Assembly: GCA_022826645.1 (NCBI GenBank)
Contig: JAJDUM010000060.1
Span: 62,001-126,000, forward strand
Reading direction: 5' to 3'
DNA: 64,000 bases
DNA from: Candidatus Poribacteria bacterium
GTDB lineage: Bacteria > Poribacteria > WGA-4E > PCPOR2b
Part shown: one piece after another, positions 26,137 to 35,254 of the stretch
Position numbering within the stretch: the first letter of the stretch is position 1
Layout: every line of letters starts with the position of its first letter
Made by a program: the position numbers and the translations under genes
The notes under the pieces: model-generated
What the model saw: the letters and a program-made list of their open reading frames with translations, nothing else
Databases searched by the model: none
Told to the model about the DNA's origin: nothing

Positions 26137-27231
26137 CTATGAAGCATACTTCTCTAGGACGGTTCGATCAATCTCAATTCCCAATCCCGGTTCCTGCGGG
26201 ACAGCTACATAGCCTTCAACTGCTTGAATCGGCACTTTAGCAAGATCGGTGCGTAAGCGGTTTTCGGTCATATCGAATTCAAACAACGAAGGGATGGGGT
26301 TTAACGCCTGCGGTGCATCTGGGATCGTTGCTTGCCAGTGCAATGTGGCAGCGAGACGGATGCTGCTGCCCCACATGTGGGGGAGTACGCGGAGATGGTT
26401 GGCGCTCGCCATTGCCGCGACCTTACGGCATTCAGTGAATCCACCCGCGATGCTAATATCGGGTTGCACGATGTCATATCCACGCTTTTGGATCAGGTCT
26501 CGAAACGCCCACCGTCCTTGTAAGCCTTCACCGCCCGCAATTCGCATATTGAGTGCCCTGCGAATTTCGACATAACCTTCCACATCATTTGTCGTGATAG
26601 GTTCTTCGTACCAGAAGAGATCATTTTCGGCGATTTTCTGTCCAACGTCAATCGCTGTCCCAACATCATAACCGCAATTGGCATCAACCGCAAGAATAAT
26701 CTCATCTCCGATTGCTTTGCGCACAGCGGCAACGTTTTTGACATCGTAGGCTTCCCCAAACCCGACCTTCATTTTCATGGCAGAAAACCCTTGATCAACG
26801 TAACCCTTTGCCTCGTCCATCAAGGCTTGGGTGATGTCGGGTACATCCTTTTTGAAAAGCCCTGTGGCATAGGCAGGAATTTGGTTTCTGAACGCACCGC
26901 CGAGGAGGCGATAAATGGGCTGATTCAACGCTTTCCCCACGATATCCCACAGCGCGATGTCTACTCCACTTATGGCAGCGGCACTGCTCCCACCACGTTG
27001 GTGCATCGTATTCCAGATGACCTCTATATCAAACGGATCTTCTCCAATCAGGCATGCATCAATTGCGGCTTGCGATGGCGTACTTGTACCTTCGCCCCAA
27101 CCGGTAATGCCACCATCGGTGCAAATCTCCACGATACCAGCATGCCGTGCCTTTGACCACGACCGGGCATTTGCAAAAGGTTCGATTAAGGGATAACTGA
27201 GATTGTAGGTTTTAACTTCGGTAATTTTCAT
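26137..27231 (-). CDS. Mandelate racemase / muconate lactonizing enzyme family protein
   Basis: A 364-residue enolase-superfamily enzyme with an intact active site. It has a KXK motif (AMKMKVG), metal ligands in VDANCGY, WYEEPI and GGEGL, and a catalytic His in LPHMWGSS. The KXK-plus-His arrangement points to the mandelate racemase subgroup, whose members are mostly sugar-acid dehydratases. The precise substrate is unknown. The ATG at 27231 is preferred because of AAGGAAAG just upstream; a start at 27243 is also in frame. Confidence 0.9.
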   Translation of the reverse strand: MKITEVKTYNLSYPLIEPFANARSWSKARHAGIVEICTDGGITGWGEGTSTPSQAAIDACLIGEDPFDIEVIWNTMHQRGGSSAAAISGVDIALWDIVGKALNQPIYRLLGGAFRNQIPAYATGLFKKDVPDITQALMDEAKGYVDQGFSAMKMKVGFGEAYDVKNVAAVRKAIGDEIILAVDANCGYDVGTAIDVGQKIAENDLFWYEEPITTNDVEGYVEIRRALNMRIAGGEGLQGRWAFRDLIQKRGYDIVQPDISIAGGFTECRKVAAMASANHLRVLPHMWGSSIRLAATLHWQATIPDAPQALNPIPSLFEFDMTENRLRTDLAKVPIQAVEGYVAVPQEPGLGIEIDRTVLEKYAS

Positions 27232-27342
27232 GCTTTCCTTCAAACACGATATATGATGGGTAGACTTTTTGGATTAAGGTCAGATATTCTGAGACTGTTC
27301 CGCCTTGACAGCTTTAGTTAGTCCGTCTGAGAGAATCGCGCC

Positions 27343-27351
27343 ATTATAGCA
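27343..27351 (-). promoter_or_regulatory. Extended -10 promoter for the mandelate-racemase homologue
   Basis: On the minus strand TGCTATAAT (27351-27343) is a perfect extended -10 element, about 110 bp upstream of the ATG at 27231. No good -35 is present, as expected for extended -10 promoters. The 27232-27452 spacer holds nothing else obvious. Confidence 0.55.
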
Positions 27352-27452
27352 TAGGTGTGTATCGAAAGCGACTACCAAGTTCAAACTGAATATGGAACGA
27401 TGGGTGAAAGTTATACTAACCCTCGCTCAATGCAAGCGCGATAGTGCCTGCA

Positions 27453-29345
27453 TCACCTCATCTCATCTAAGAAGGGATTGTCCGCATCGTAGTAATAGGC
27501 GACCTCCTCAACAGAGATTTGGCTTTCTTTGGTCAGCCGCAGTGGGGAAGCGAACTGCTCAATAACCCCCTTTTGCGCCAGCCATTCACATAGAAATCCA
27601 ACCCAAGCCTGCCGCACCCCGAAATGGTCACTCAATTCGGTGGCGGTGCGCGTACCGCCTGCACTCGCTAAGAAATCGAAAAGTGGTTGAAAAAGGGAGA
27701 AGGTCTGATCTTCCAGATAACGATCAATAATCTCAAGTGCGACGCGAACTGTCTTCTCATCCTTCTCCTTATTTATTAGATCCGTAAACACCGCGTCAAA
27801 GAAATCAGGATTGTGCACCTTAGCTTGATAAATGGCTTTCCGCTTAGGTACTTCCCCGTGCATGATTGTCTCAACCCGCGCTAATTGCTCAACCACAAGC
27901 ATGATGTACAAAAAACAGTAATTGAAATCCTTTTTCAGGTAGAACCACTTCTCTGCCTTTGTCAATAGCGCGAAGATACCATTTCCGGCGTTCATAAATT
28001 GCGTTTCTCGGTCTCTTTGACCAATGTGCTTCAGGTTGCTATGCCACTCCTCAATAACTTCATCTCTGGAAAATAGAACCTGACTTCTGGCGAGAATCGA
28101 ATGCAACTCACTTCCCTGCAACCCACCTTCGAGGATCTGTTTGTACCGTTTCTGCGGATGCATCGTCACATTAATATTCACACCGTTTTCTACCAGACTG
28201 TAGTGTTCATCGAATTTTGCGTCGTCACGCCCAACGAGGAGGAAGTTGACATCGGTATGTTCCCAAACGTTATCCTCTGCGAGGTTACTGGTGAGAATCG
28301 CGGCGATGATATACCGATCCTCCTTGATTTTATCAATGAAGGTATCCGCTGCCTCCATAATGTCTGGATGGACATCTTTCTTCAATCTCGGGGGAGGCAC
28401 TTCATCCAAGGAGGCAGCTGCCTCTTTGTCGTAATAGTAGGTGGCTTCTTCTATCTCTACCTGACTTCTCAGCGTGAGTGTAACAGGAGTAGACACCCGC
28501 TGGATGATCCCCTTTCTTGCTAACCATTCATAGGCAGCATCAAGGCGGTTTTCACCAATCTTCTTTTGGAAGTAGCTATTCAATTCCGTTGTCGATCGGG
28601 GTCCGTGCGCTTCGGCTAAGAAATCCAGGATCGGTTGAAAGATAAATAGTTTATCGTCGAGGTAGGCATTGATGGTATTCAGCGTATTTTGGATAACCGC
28701 CTCATTTTTCTTACAATTGATCAGATTTGAGTAGGTGATGCGGAAGAAATCGGGATTATATTCAAGTGCGGGCTGAATGACTTCTCGCGACGGCACCTCA
28801 TCATTTAGGATCACCTCGATTCTCGCCAAGCTTTCCACCGTGCGTAGGATGGACAGAAAGCTATAGTTGAGGTCTCTGTTGACATAAAACTGCTTTTCGG
28901 CATATTTCAATGTAGGGAGCAATCCTGCTGCAACAATGAGGAGTTGGAGCGCCCTATCCCTCGCACCGATGTTATGTAGGTTGGCGTTTTGATACCATCT
29001 CTTGACTGATTCATCGCTGCAGAAAAGGAGGGTACTATGGGAAAAGAATGAGTGATCGAACGAACCTTGCAGGGCTGCTTCCTGCCACTGCCTTAATTGA
29101 CCTCTTGGAACGACTTCCGCATGGATGTTGACATCGTTTTCTGATAGGGTGTAACCTCTGGGGTCACCTTTGCCCTCCCTTTGGACGAGCAGGAGGTCGA
29201 TGTCGGACTTGTCCCATACTTGGTCGTAGGACATACTACCACACAGAATGGCAGCAATGATATTCCGATCCTTCTCGATCTTTGTGACGAGGGAATCTAA
29301 CGCCTCACGATAGCGTTTTTCAACAGCGGCTTGTGATTCCATCAT
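27453..29345 (-). CDS. Tandem-duplicated nucleotidyltransferase-like protein, second copy degenerate
   Basis: A 630-residue protein made of two homologous halves of about 315 residues. Each half has a Pol-beta-type nucleotidyltransferase core, a helical region (AEKQFYVNRDLNYSFL and AEKWFYLKKDFNYCFL) and a winged-helix-like end with a final EE(A/V)xYYYD segment. The first half keeps the GS motif (CGS at 35-37) and the two metal Asp (SDID, 48 and 50). In the second half GS is SN (about 355-356) and DID is DVN (about 367-369), so that copy should not bind metal. The product resembles an antibiotic-type or regulatory nucleotidyltransferase, and the substrate is unknown. GGAGACCGTCAA precedes the start. 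Confidence 0.8.
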   Translation of the reverse strand: MMESQAAVEKRYREALDSLVTKIEKDRNIIAAILCGSMSYDQVWDKSDIDLLLVQREGKGDPRGYTLSENDVNIHAEVVPRGQLRQWQEAALQGSFDHSFFSHSTLLFCSDESVKRWYQNANLHNIGARDRALQLLIVAAGLLPTLKYAEKQFYVNRDLNYSFLSILRTVESLARIEVILNDEVPSREVIQPALEYNPDFFRITYSNLINCKKNEAVIQNTLNTINAYLDDKLFIFQPILDFLAEAHGPRSTTELNSYFQKKIGENRLDAAYEWLARKGIIQRVSTPVTLTLRSQVEIEEATYYYDKEAAASLDEVPPPRLKKDVHPDIMEAADTFIDKIKEDRYIIAAILTSNLAEDNVWEHTDVNFLLVGRDDAKFDEHYSLVENGVNINVTMHPQKRYKQILEGGLQGSELHSILARSQVLFSRDEVIEEWHSNLKHIGQRDRETQFMNAGNGIFALLTKAEKWFYLKKDFNYCFLYIMLVVEQLARVETIMHGEVPKRKAIYQAKVHNPDFFDAVFTDLINKEKDEKTVRVALEIIDRYLEDQTFSLFQPLFDFLASAGGTRTATELSDHFGVRQAWVGFLCEWLAQKGVIEQFASPLRLTKESQISVEEVAYYYDADNPFLDEMR

Positions 29346-29693
29346 TTGACGGTCTCCTTTCCAGATGGCATTTCAATATAGCACATATATGTGAAGTGTT
29401 CAAGAAAAATCTAAGGACATTCACTGAGCGTAGCGAGTGTAGCATTTCTGCGACGATAGTGTGGCATAGTTTCGACAATTCCTTTGTTAGTACGACATTT
29501 CTTTTGAGATGCGGCTTCATATCAGAACCGGCTGGAAAGTCGTCCGGAGAGAGCATTCGCCAACGAATCCGGTTTTTTCCACAATCCCCTCAAGTGATTC
29601 GAGATGACTGTGGCATCTAAATTGCGCATGTGATTGATGAGCGGGTAATTTTCATCTGACAGCAATTGTTGGGAAACAAAGGAGGTAGGGTAG
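29346..29693. other. Intergenic region between the nucleotidyltransferase and propeller genes
   Basis: This 348-bp divergent spacer contains the minus-strand promoter at 29375-29403 and AGGAGG at about 29680 for the plus-strand propeller gene. Nothing else in it is convincing. Confidence 0.45.
29375..29403 (-). promoter_or_regulatory. Promoter of the duplicated nucleotidyltransferase with an operator-like palindrome
   Basis: The minus strand reads TTGAAC (29403-29398), 17 bp, TATATT (29380-29375), about 30 bp before the start codon. The spacer contains the perfect 12-bp palindrome cacatatatgtg (29382-29393), placed where a repressor would block RNA polymerase. Confidence 0.65.
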
Positions 29694-30650
29694 ATGCAAC
29701 GGAAACATAACCTCGCATATTTCATTTTCGCTTTGGGTCTGACGCTGCTGATGATAGGTGTTGATGCACAGGCACAAATTGCCTTTGCATCTAATAGGGA
29801 GGGGAACTTTGAAATTTACGCGATGGATACCGATGGGAAGAATCCACGAAGACTCACAGACAATCCCGCGATTGACTGGGATCCATCTTGGTCTCCCGAC
29901 GGTAAACGGATTGTCTTTTCGTCTGAGAAGGGTGAAAGCGGGTGGGATATCGACATCTATGTGATAGATGCCGATGGAAGGACTCTTCAAAAACTCACAA
30001 ACAATCGCCTGATTGACCGTTTTCCCTCGTGGTCTCCTGACGGTGAACGCATTGTCTTTTCCTCTAGTAGGGGTGCCTTTTGGTGGGAAACAGACATCTA
30101 TGTGATGGATGCCGATGGGGGGAACGCAGTCAAACTCACAAACGACCCCGAAGGTGACAATTCTCCTTCATGGTCTCCTGATGGAGAACGCATTGCCTTT
30201 GTGTCCTATAGAGACGAGAATGCTGAGATTTACGTGATAGACGCCGACGGAGGAAATCCTCGAAGGCTCACCAGAAACCCCGGTTCTGACTGGACTCCCT
30301 CATGGTCGCCTGACGGTGAGCATATTGCTTTCGCGTCTGAGAGGGAGGGGAACTTGGATATTTACGTGATGGATACCGATGGGAAGAATCTTCAAAGACT
30401 GACCAAAAACCTCGGTAATGCTTGGAATCCCTCGTGGTCCCCTGACGGCGAACGCATTACTTTCACGTCTAATGGGAATGGGAACAATGATATCTACGTA
30501 ATGAACGTCAACAGGAAGATTCCTCAAAACCTCACCGCAAAGTTTTTGGAACAGGACGTCTCTCCTGTGTGGTTTCGTCCGCCTCTTGTTGTTGCTCCCG
30601 CGGATAGGACATTCACGATGTGGGGATGGCTCAAACAGGTTGTTCGATAA
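29694..30650 (+). CDS. Exported TolB-like beta-propeller protein
   Basis: A 318-residue protein with a signal peptide (likely cut after AQA at about residue 27) followed by six TolB/PD40-type repeats, each with the core WSPDGxxIxF and the I(Y/D)VMDxDG turn. It should form a six-bladed propeller outside the cytoplasm. The C-terminus is RTFTMWGWLKQVVR, similar to the LWGKVK tail of the six-gene array at 49.8-56.4 kb. The ligand or partner is unknown; it may bind protein or polysaccharide. AGGAGG lies 10 nt before the ATG. Confidence 0.87.
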   Translation: MQRKHNLAYFIFALGLTLLMIGVDAQAQIAFASNREGNFEIYAMDTDGKNPRRLTDNPAIDWDPSWSPDGKRIVFSSEKGESGWDIDIYVIDADGRTLQKLTNNRLIDRFPSWSPDGERIVFSSSRGAFWWETDIYVMDADGGNAVKLTNDPEGDNSPSWSPDGERIAFVSYRDENAEIYVIDADGGNPRRLTRNPGSDWTPSWSPDGEHIAFASEREGNLDIYVMDTDGKNLQRLTKNLGNAWNPSWSPDGERITFTSNGNGNNDIYVMNVNRKIPQNLTAKFLEQDVSPVWFRPPLVVAPADRTFTMWGWLKQVVR

Positions 30651-30670
30651 CCGTCGCGGATTGGGACGAA

Positions 30671-30695
30671 GGTTGGCTAGGAAGCCTACCCAACC
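30671..30695. repeat. Hairpin after the propeller gene
   Basis: An 11-bp stem with one mismatch (ggttggctagg with cctacccaacc, loop aag) lies 20 bp after the stop of the preceding gene. Without a T-run it is only a possible terminator. Confidence 0.45.
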
Positions 30696-30774
30696 AACTA
30701 TTGGGTAAGATAAGAAGTTCGACTGACTGGAATAGAAAGTATTCCCCTTCCACTTCAAAAAGGAGGATCACCCC

Positions 30775-32736
30775 ATGAAAAGGGAGCTGTTTTTCAAGTT
30801 TAGCTTGTTATTCGTTTTTGCTCTGTTTCTACAGGACAGCTTTGCCCAAGATTCTCCGCAATGGCGTTTACCCGAGAATGTCAAAGCGCGCCTCGGTAAA
30901 GGCAGGATAAGTGAGTTTCAGTATTCTCCGGACGGGACACGTCTCGCTGTCGCTGGCTCCACCGGGATTTGGCTCTATGATACGGCAACCCTCCAAGAGA
31001 TTGACCTATTTACTGAGCATACAGATTGGGTCGCTAGCCTCGCCTTCAGCCCTGATGGACGAACTCTCGCTGGCGGTGAGGGACGGGAGTACCCGATTAT
31101 CCGTCTGTGGGATGTTGCCACGGGTGAACACAAACAGATCCTCACAGGGCATGGAGATTGGATAACTAGCCTCGCCTTTAGCCCGGACGGGAAAACGCTG
31201 GCAAGTGGAAGTAGGGGTCAGACCATCCGTCTGTGGGATGTCGCTACGGGTGAACACAAGTGGACGTTTGACGAGCCTAGGTCTTGGGTTTATAACATCG
31301 CGTTTAGTCCGGATGGAGGGACGATAGCAGCTGGATATTCAGACGGTACGTTGCGACTGTGGGAGGTCGCAACGGGTAAACATAAATGGACAAACGGCCA
31401 TCCAACCGCAATCTATAGCATCGCGTTCAGTCCAGATGGACGCACACTGGCAAGTGGAAGCTATGACGAGACCATCCGTCTATGGAATGCCGTAACAGGT
31501 GAACGCAAACTGACCCTCACCGGACATACAGATAGAGTCCCTAGCGTTGCGTTCAGCCCAGATGGGGAAACATTGGCAAGTGGAAGTTGGGATGGCACGT
31601 TGCGGCTATGGGATGTCGCAGCGGGTAAGCACAAGCAGATAATCAGACAGCCGGGTTTGGTCTATAATGTTATGTTCAGTCCAGATGGGAAGACACTTGC
31701 GAGTGACGGGGAGGAGGGATTGTATCTGTGGAATGTCGCAACAGGTGAACAGCAGGGGGCGATCATGGGGCATGTGTCTGGTATCTCTAGTGTTGCGTTC
31801 AGTCCAGATGGCCAGACACTAGCAAGTGCGAAGGAGGATGGTGCGGTGTATCTTTGGGATGGGATGACGGGAAGGTACAAGCGGGCCCTCACCGGGCATA
31901 CGGATAGAGCCACTAGCGTAGCGTTCAGTCCAGATGGGAAGACGTTAGCAAGTGGGGGTAGTGACAATACCGTTCGCTTGTGGGATCTCGCTACAAGCGC
32001 ACAGAAGTTGACAATTAGGCAGACGTCTTTTGTTGGCCCCGTGGCATTTAGTCCGGATGGAAAGACATTAGCGAGTGACAACGATAATATAGTGCATCTA
32101 TGGGATGTTATGACAGGTGAACACAAGCAAGCATTCGCTGGGCACACGGGAGGGATCCAGAGCCTTGCGTTTAGTCCGGATGGAGAGACGCTGGCAAGTG
32201 GGGATTGGAACGGTACTATCCGTCTGTGGGAGGTCGCTACAGGTGAACAGAAGGAGACCCTCTTCGCCCAAGGTTCGACTATCTGGAGCCTCGTATTTAG
32301 TCCAGATGGAAACACGCTCGCAAGTGCGGGTAGTCGAGAGATTCGTCTGTGGGACACCGTGACAGGCGAACAGAAGGGGACACTGACTGGGCATGGGGAT
32401 GATGTCTTGAGCCTTGCGTTTAGCCCGGATGGACGGACGCTCGCTAGTGGCGGGGGACAACGTGGCGCGAGGCGATGGGACTATACCCTCCGTTTGTGGG
32501 ATGTCACCACAGGTGTCTCCAAGGGAACACTCACGGGGCATACGTGGACTGTCACTAGCCTTGCGTTCAGCCCGGATGGGGAGACGCTGGCAAGCGGGAG
32601 TGGGGATGGCACGGTGCTCCTGTGGAAACTCCCGCCCACAAGGGAACATAAGCGCAGATTTACAGGGCACACGGATTGGATTTGGAGCGTAGCATACAGC
32701 CCAGATGGACGTACCCTAGCAACTCAGTCGAGATGA
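30775..32736 (+). CDS. Exported WD40-repeat protein, N-terminal part of a frameshifted gene
   Basis: A signal peptide (hydrophobic residues 8-22, cut near SFA) is followed by 15 WD-like repeats, each carrying (A/V)FSPDGxTLASG and (V/I)RLWD. The frame ends at a TGA at 32734-32736 within the fifteenth repeat. The same repeat continues in the +1 frame after about 32723. The expected LATGS-RDETVRLW segment can be restored by adding two bases near 32721, so this and the next entry are one gene of about 1,120 codons. AGGAGG precedes the ATG. Whether the shift is natural decay, an assembly error or programmed slippage cannot be told. Confidence 0.85.
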   Translation: MKRELFFKFSLLFVFALFLQDSFAQDSPQWRLPENVKARLGKGRISEFQYSPDGTRLAVAGSTGIWLYDTATLQEIDLFTEHTDWVASLAFSPDGRTLAGGEGREYPIIRLWDVATGEHKQILTGHGDWITSLAFSPDGKTLASGSRGQTIRLWDVATGEHKWTFDEPRSWVYNIAFSPDGGTIAAGYSDGTLRLWEVATGKHKWTNGHPTAIYSIAFSPDGRTLASGSYDETIRLWNAVTGERKLTLTGHTDRVPSVAFSPDGETLASGSWDGTLRLWDVAAGKHKQIIRQPGLVYNVMFSPDGKTLASDGEEGLYLWNVATGEQQGAIMGHVSGISSVAFSPDGQTLASAKEDGAVYLWDGMTGRYKRALTGHTDRATSVAFSPDGKTLASGGSDNTVRLWDLATSAQKLTIRQTSFVGPVAFSPDGKTLASDNDNIVHLWDVMTGEHKQAFAGHTGGIQSLAFSPDGETLASGDWNGTIRLWEVATGEQKETLFAQGSTIWSLVFSPDGNTLASAGSREIRLWDTVTGEQKGTLTGHGDDVLSLAFSPDGRTLASGGGQRGARRWDYTLRLWDVTTGVSKGTLTGHTWTVTSLAFSPDGETLASGSGDGTVLLWKLPPTREHKRRFTGHTDWIWSVAYSPDGRTLATQSR

Positions 32737-32746
32737 GACCGTTCGG

Positions 32747-34141
32747 TTGTGGGACGCGATCACAGGTGCACACACGCGCACCTTCACAATGAACACGTCT
32801 TGGGTCTGGGACGTAGCATTTAGTCCGGATGGACACCTTCTAGCAGGTGTGAGTGATAACGAGATCCACCTGTGGGATGCTGTGACGGGTGAACGGAAAG
32901 GGATTCTCATCGGGCATACGGACGTGGTCAATGATGTGGCGTTCAGTCCGGATGGACGCACGTTGGCAAGTGGAGATTCAGACAATACTATCCGTTTGTG
33001 GGATGTCACAACGGGTGAACACCAGCGCATTCTCACCGAACATACGGGTTGGGTTGATAGTGTCGCATTCAGTCCGGATGGACGTACGCTGGTGAGTGGT
33101 GGGGGTTGGTGGGATAAGACTATCCATCTGTGGGAGGTTGTGACAGGTGAACAGAAGGGAACCTTCACCGGGCATACGGGTGGGGTCAGTGACGTAGCGT
33201 TCAGTCCGGATGGACGGATCCTGGCAAGTAGCAGTTATGACTATACCAACCGTCTATGGGATGTCATCACGGGTGAGCACATCCGTACCTTCACCGGGCA
33301 TAGGGATGGGGTCATTAGTATCGCATTCAGTCCAGATGGAAAGACACTGGCAACTGGGAGTTATGATGAGACCACCCGTCTATGGGATGTCGCCACAGGT
33401 GAACAGAAGGAGACTCTTGCCGGACATACGGGTTGGATCGGCAGCATAGCGTTCAGCCCGGATGGACGGATGCTGGCGACCGGGAGTGAGGATGGCACGT
33501 TGCTCCTGTGGGAACTCCCGCCCACAACGGTATTCGGAGATGTCAACCGCGATGGCGTGGTGAACCTCCAAGATTTGACACATGTTAGTTCAAACTTTGG
33601 GAGGATAGGACAGAACGATGTCGATCTTAACGGGGATGGCGTGGTCAATATTCTGGATCTCGTCACGGTTGCCGGGGCGATAGGGGAGATCGCGGCGGCA
33701 CCTTCCGCACGTCCCACGGCCCTTGGTGCCCTCACCGCGGCGGAGGTTCGGGGTTGGCTCACTCAAACGCAGGGGTTAGATCCCACGGATCTAAGATTGC
33801 GAAGGGGAATTTTCTTCCTTGAGCAGCTCCTCGCTGCGTTGATACCAAAAGAAACAGGACTGTTGCCTAACTATCCGAATCCGTTCAATCCAGAGACGTG
33901 GATACCGTATCACCTTGCGCATGCCTCCCATGTGACACTCACAATCTACGACGCAACAGGTGCGATGGTGCGTCAATTAGATCTGGGGCATCAGCCAACA
34001 GGATTCTATACTGCTCGGAATCGTGCAGCGTATTGGGATGGACGCAACGGAACCGGCGAATTGGTCGCAAGCGGTATCTACTTTTATCAGTTCCGGGCGG
34101 GGGATTATACCCCTACCAGACGGATGGTGATTGTTAAATAG
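32747..34141 (+). CDS. WD40-repeat protein, C-terminal part with dockerin-like and FlgD-like tail
   Basis: The second part of the frameshifted gene starts within a WD repeat and adds six more, making about 21 in all, which would suit three seven-bladed propellers. Two EF-hand-like dockerin repeats follow near residues 263-300 (DVNRDGVVNLQDL and DLNGDGVVNILDL). After a linker comes a FlgD-like/type-A sorting tail (LLPNYPNPFNPETWIPY... YWDGRNGTGELVASGIYFYQ), a tail very common on secreted Poribacteria proteins. It probably directs or anchors the protein at the cell surface. There is no start codon context at 32747. Confidence 0.85.
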   Translation: MWDAITGAHTRTFTMNTSWVWDVAFSPDGHLLAGVSDNEIHLWDAVTGERKGILIGHTDVVNDVAFSPDGRTLASGDSDNTIRLWDVTTGEHQRILTEHTGWVDSVAFSPDGRTLVSGGGWWDKTIHLWEVVTGEQKGTFTGHTGGVSDVAFSPDGRILASSSYDYTNRLWDVITGEHIRTFTGHRDGVISIAFSPDGKTLATGSYDETTRLWDVATGEQKETLAGHTGWIGSIAFSPDGRMLATGSEDGTLLLWELPPTTVFGDVNRDGVVNLQDLTHVSSNFGRIGQNDVDLNGDGVVNILDLVTVAGAIGEIAAAPSARPTALGALTAAEVRGWLTQTQGLDPTDLRLRRGIFFLEQLLAALIPKETGLLPNYPNPFNPETWIPYHLAHASHVTLTIYDATGAMVRQLDLGHQPTGFYTARNRAAYWDGRNGTGELVASGIYFYQFRAGDYTPTRRMVIVK

Positions 34142-34197
34142 TACCGCAAATTGGGGAGAAGCAAGAGGTTTCCTATTGTCTAAGTTTCAACCGAAGC

Positions 34198-35250
34198 TCA
34201 AAACTTGCCATCCCGCACTTCAAATTTCGTTGGTTTTCCAAGGGTCAGTCCCCCGATTTCTACCCAGTGCGCCACCCACTGTACCATCTGCTCAAGTGAA
34301 ATTCGCGGATAACCGAAAAGCTGATGGCACCGAGCGGCATTGTTCAGGAGTGCCGTATTTGCCTCTGTCCCCTCAAAGATAGGTACTTTCCCGAAAATTT
34401 CACCGAACCGTGTGGCAAGCCAGCGAATTGAGATAATTTCTGGGCCCGTGAGATTGAGAACAATCGGCGGATTTTGGCAGTGCATGAGACTGCGCAGTAC
34501 AACCGCGTTTGCATCTCCTTGCCAGATGACGTTGGCGGCTCCCATGGTTACATCTACCGTGCTCTCGCTGTAAACCTTTTCTGCAATGTCCATCAGGATG
34601 CCATACCGCAAATCGATGGCATAGTTCAAACGGAGAATTGCAAGGGGTGTACCGAATTGATTCGCAGCGTACTCAAACACTCGCTCACGACCGAGACAGG
34701 ACTGTGCATATTCACCGATAGGTTCTACAAGGTGTGTTTCTGTCGCGCCGCCGTGGGAAATAGGTGTTAGCGGGTAGACATTTCCTGTCGAAAAAACGAC
34801 GACACGCGAATTTCGATATTTTTCGGCAATCCGTCCGGGCATATATGTATTCATCGCCCACGTTAGAGGCTCATTTCCTGTGGAGCCAAATTTCCTGCCC
34901 GCCATGAAAACCGTATTCGGGACATCTGGCAATGCTTGCAACTCCGTTTCGTTGAGTAGATCACATACGATGGTCTCAATACCTGCTTGATTCAGATCTG
35001 CCCGCAAGTCCGGTGCTGAGAAGCGGGATACGCCAATTACCTTCTTGCTTGAACCCGATTCGTCGATAGCGCGTTTTGCCAGCTTTGCCAGTGTCGGTCC
35101 CATCTTCCCACCCACGCCGAGTATAAGGAGATCACCCGTCATTTTCTCCATTGCTTCAATGACCTCTGGCGTAGGTCGAGACATCACTTCCTCAAGCTGC
35201 TCTGAATCCCTGATATATTGGGGCTGTGATATTGTTTTTATTGTACTCAT
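34198..35250 (-). CDS. NAD-dependent epimerase/dehydratase family protein, catalytic Lys replaced by Cys
   Basis: A 350-residue extended short-chain dehydrogenase homologue. The Rossmann loop is LILGVGGKMGPTLAKLA at about residues 41-57, and the nucleotide-sugar-type core is FSTGNVYP. The usual YXXXK pair reads YAQSC, with Cys in place of the catalytic Lys (codon TGT on the minus strand near 34699). The family may have lost or changed its activity. The ATG at 35250 lies 5 bp after the stop of the DUF58 gene, with GGAAG upstream, and is better supported than the longer frame starting at 35328. Confidence 0.82.
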   Translation of the reverse strand: MSTIKTISQPQYIRDSEQLEEVMSRPTPEVIEAMEKMTGDLLILGVGGKMGPTLAKLAKRAIDESGSSKKVIGVSRFSAPDLRADLNQAGIETIVCDLLNETELQALPDVPNTVFMAGRKFGSTGNEPLTWAMNTYMPGRIAEKYRNSRVVVFSTGNVYPLTPISHGGATETHLVEPIGEYAQSCLGRERVFEYAANQFGTPLAILRLNYAIDLRYGILMDIAEKVYSESTVDVTMGAANVIWQGDANAVVLRSLMHCQNPPIVLNLTGPEIISIRWLATRFGEIFGKVPIFEGTEANTALLNNAARCHQLFGYPRISLEQMVQWVAHWVEIGGLTLGKPTKFEVRDGKF

Positions 35251-35254
35251 ACTC

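Noticed and set aside
27453-29345. Toxin-antitoxin (MNT-HEPN) pair
   Set aside because: Both halves are nucleotidyltransferase-type units in a single chain; no separate HEPN gene is adjacent.
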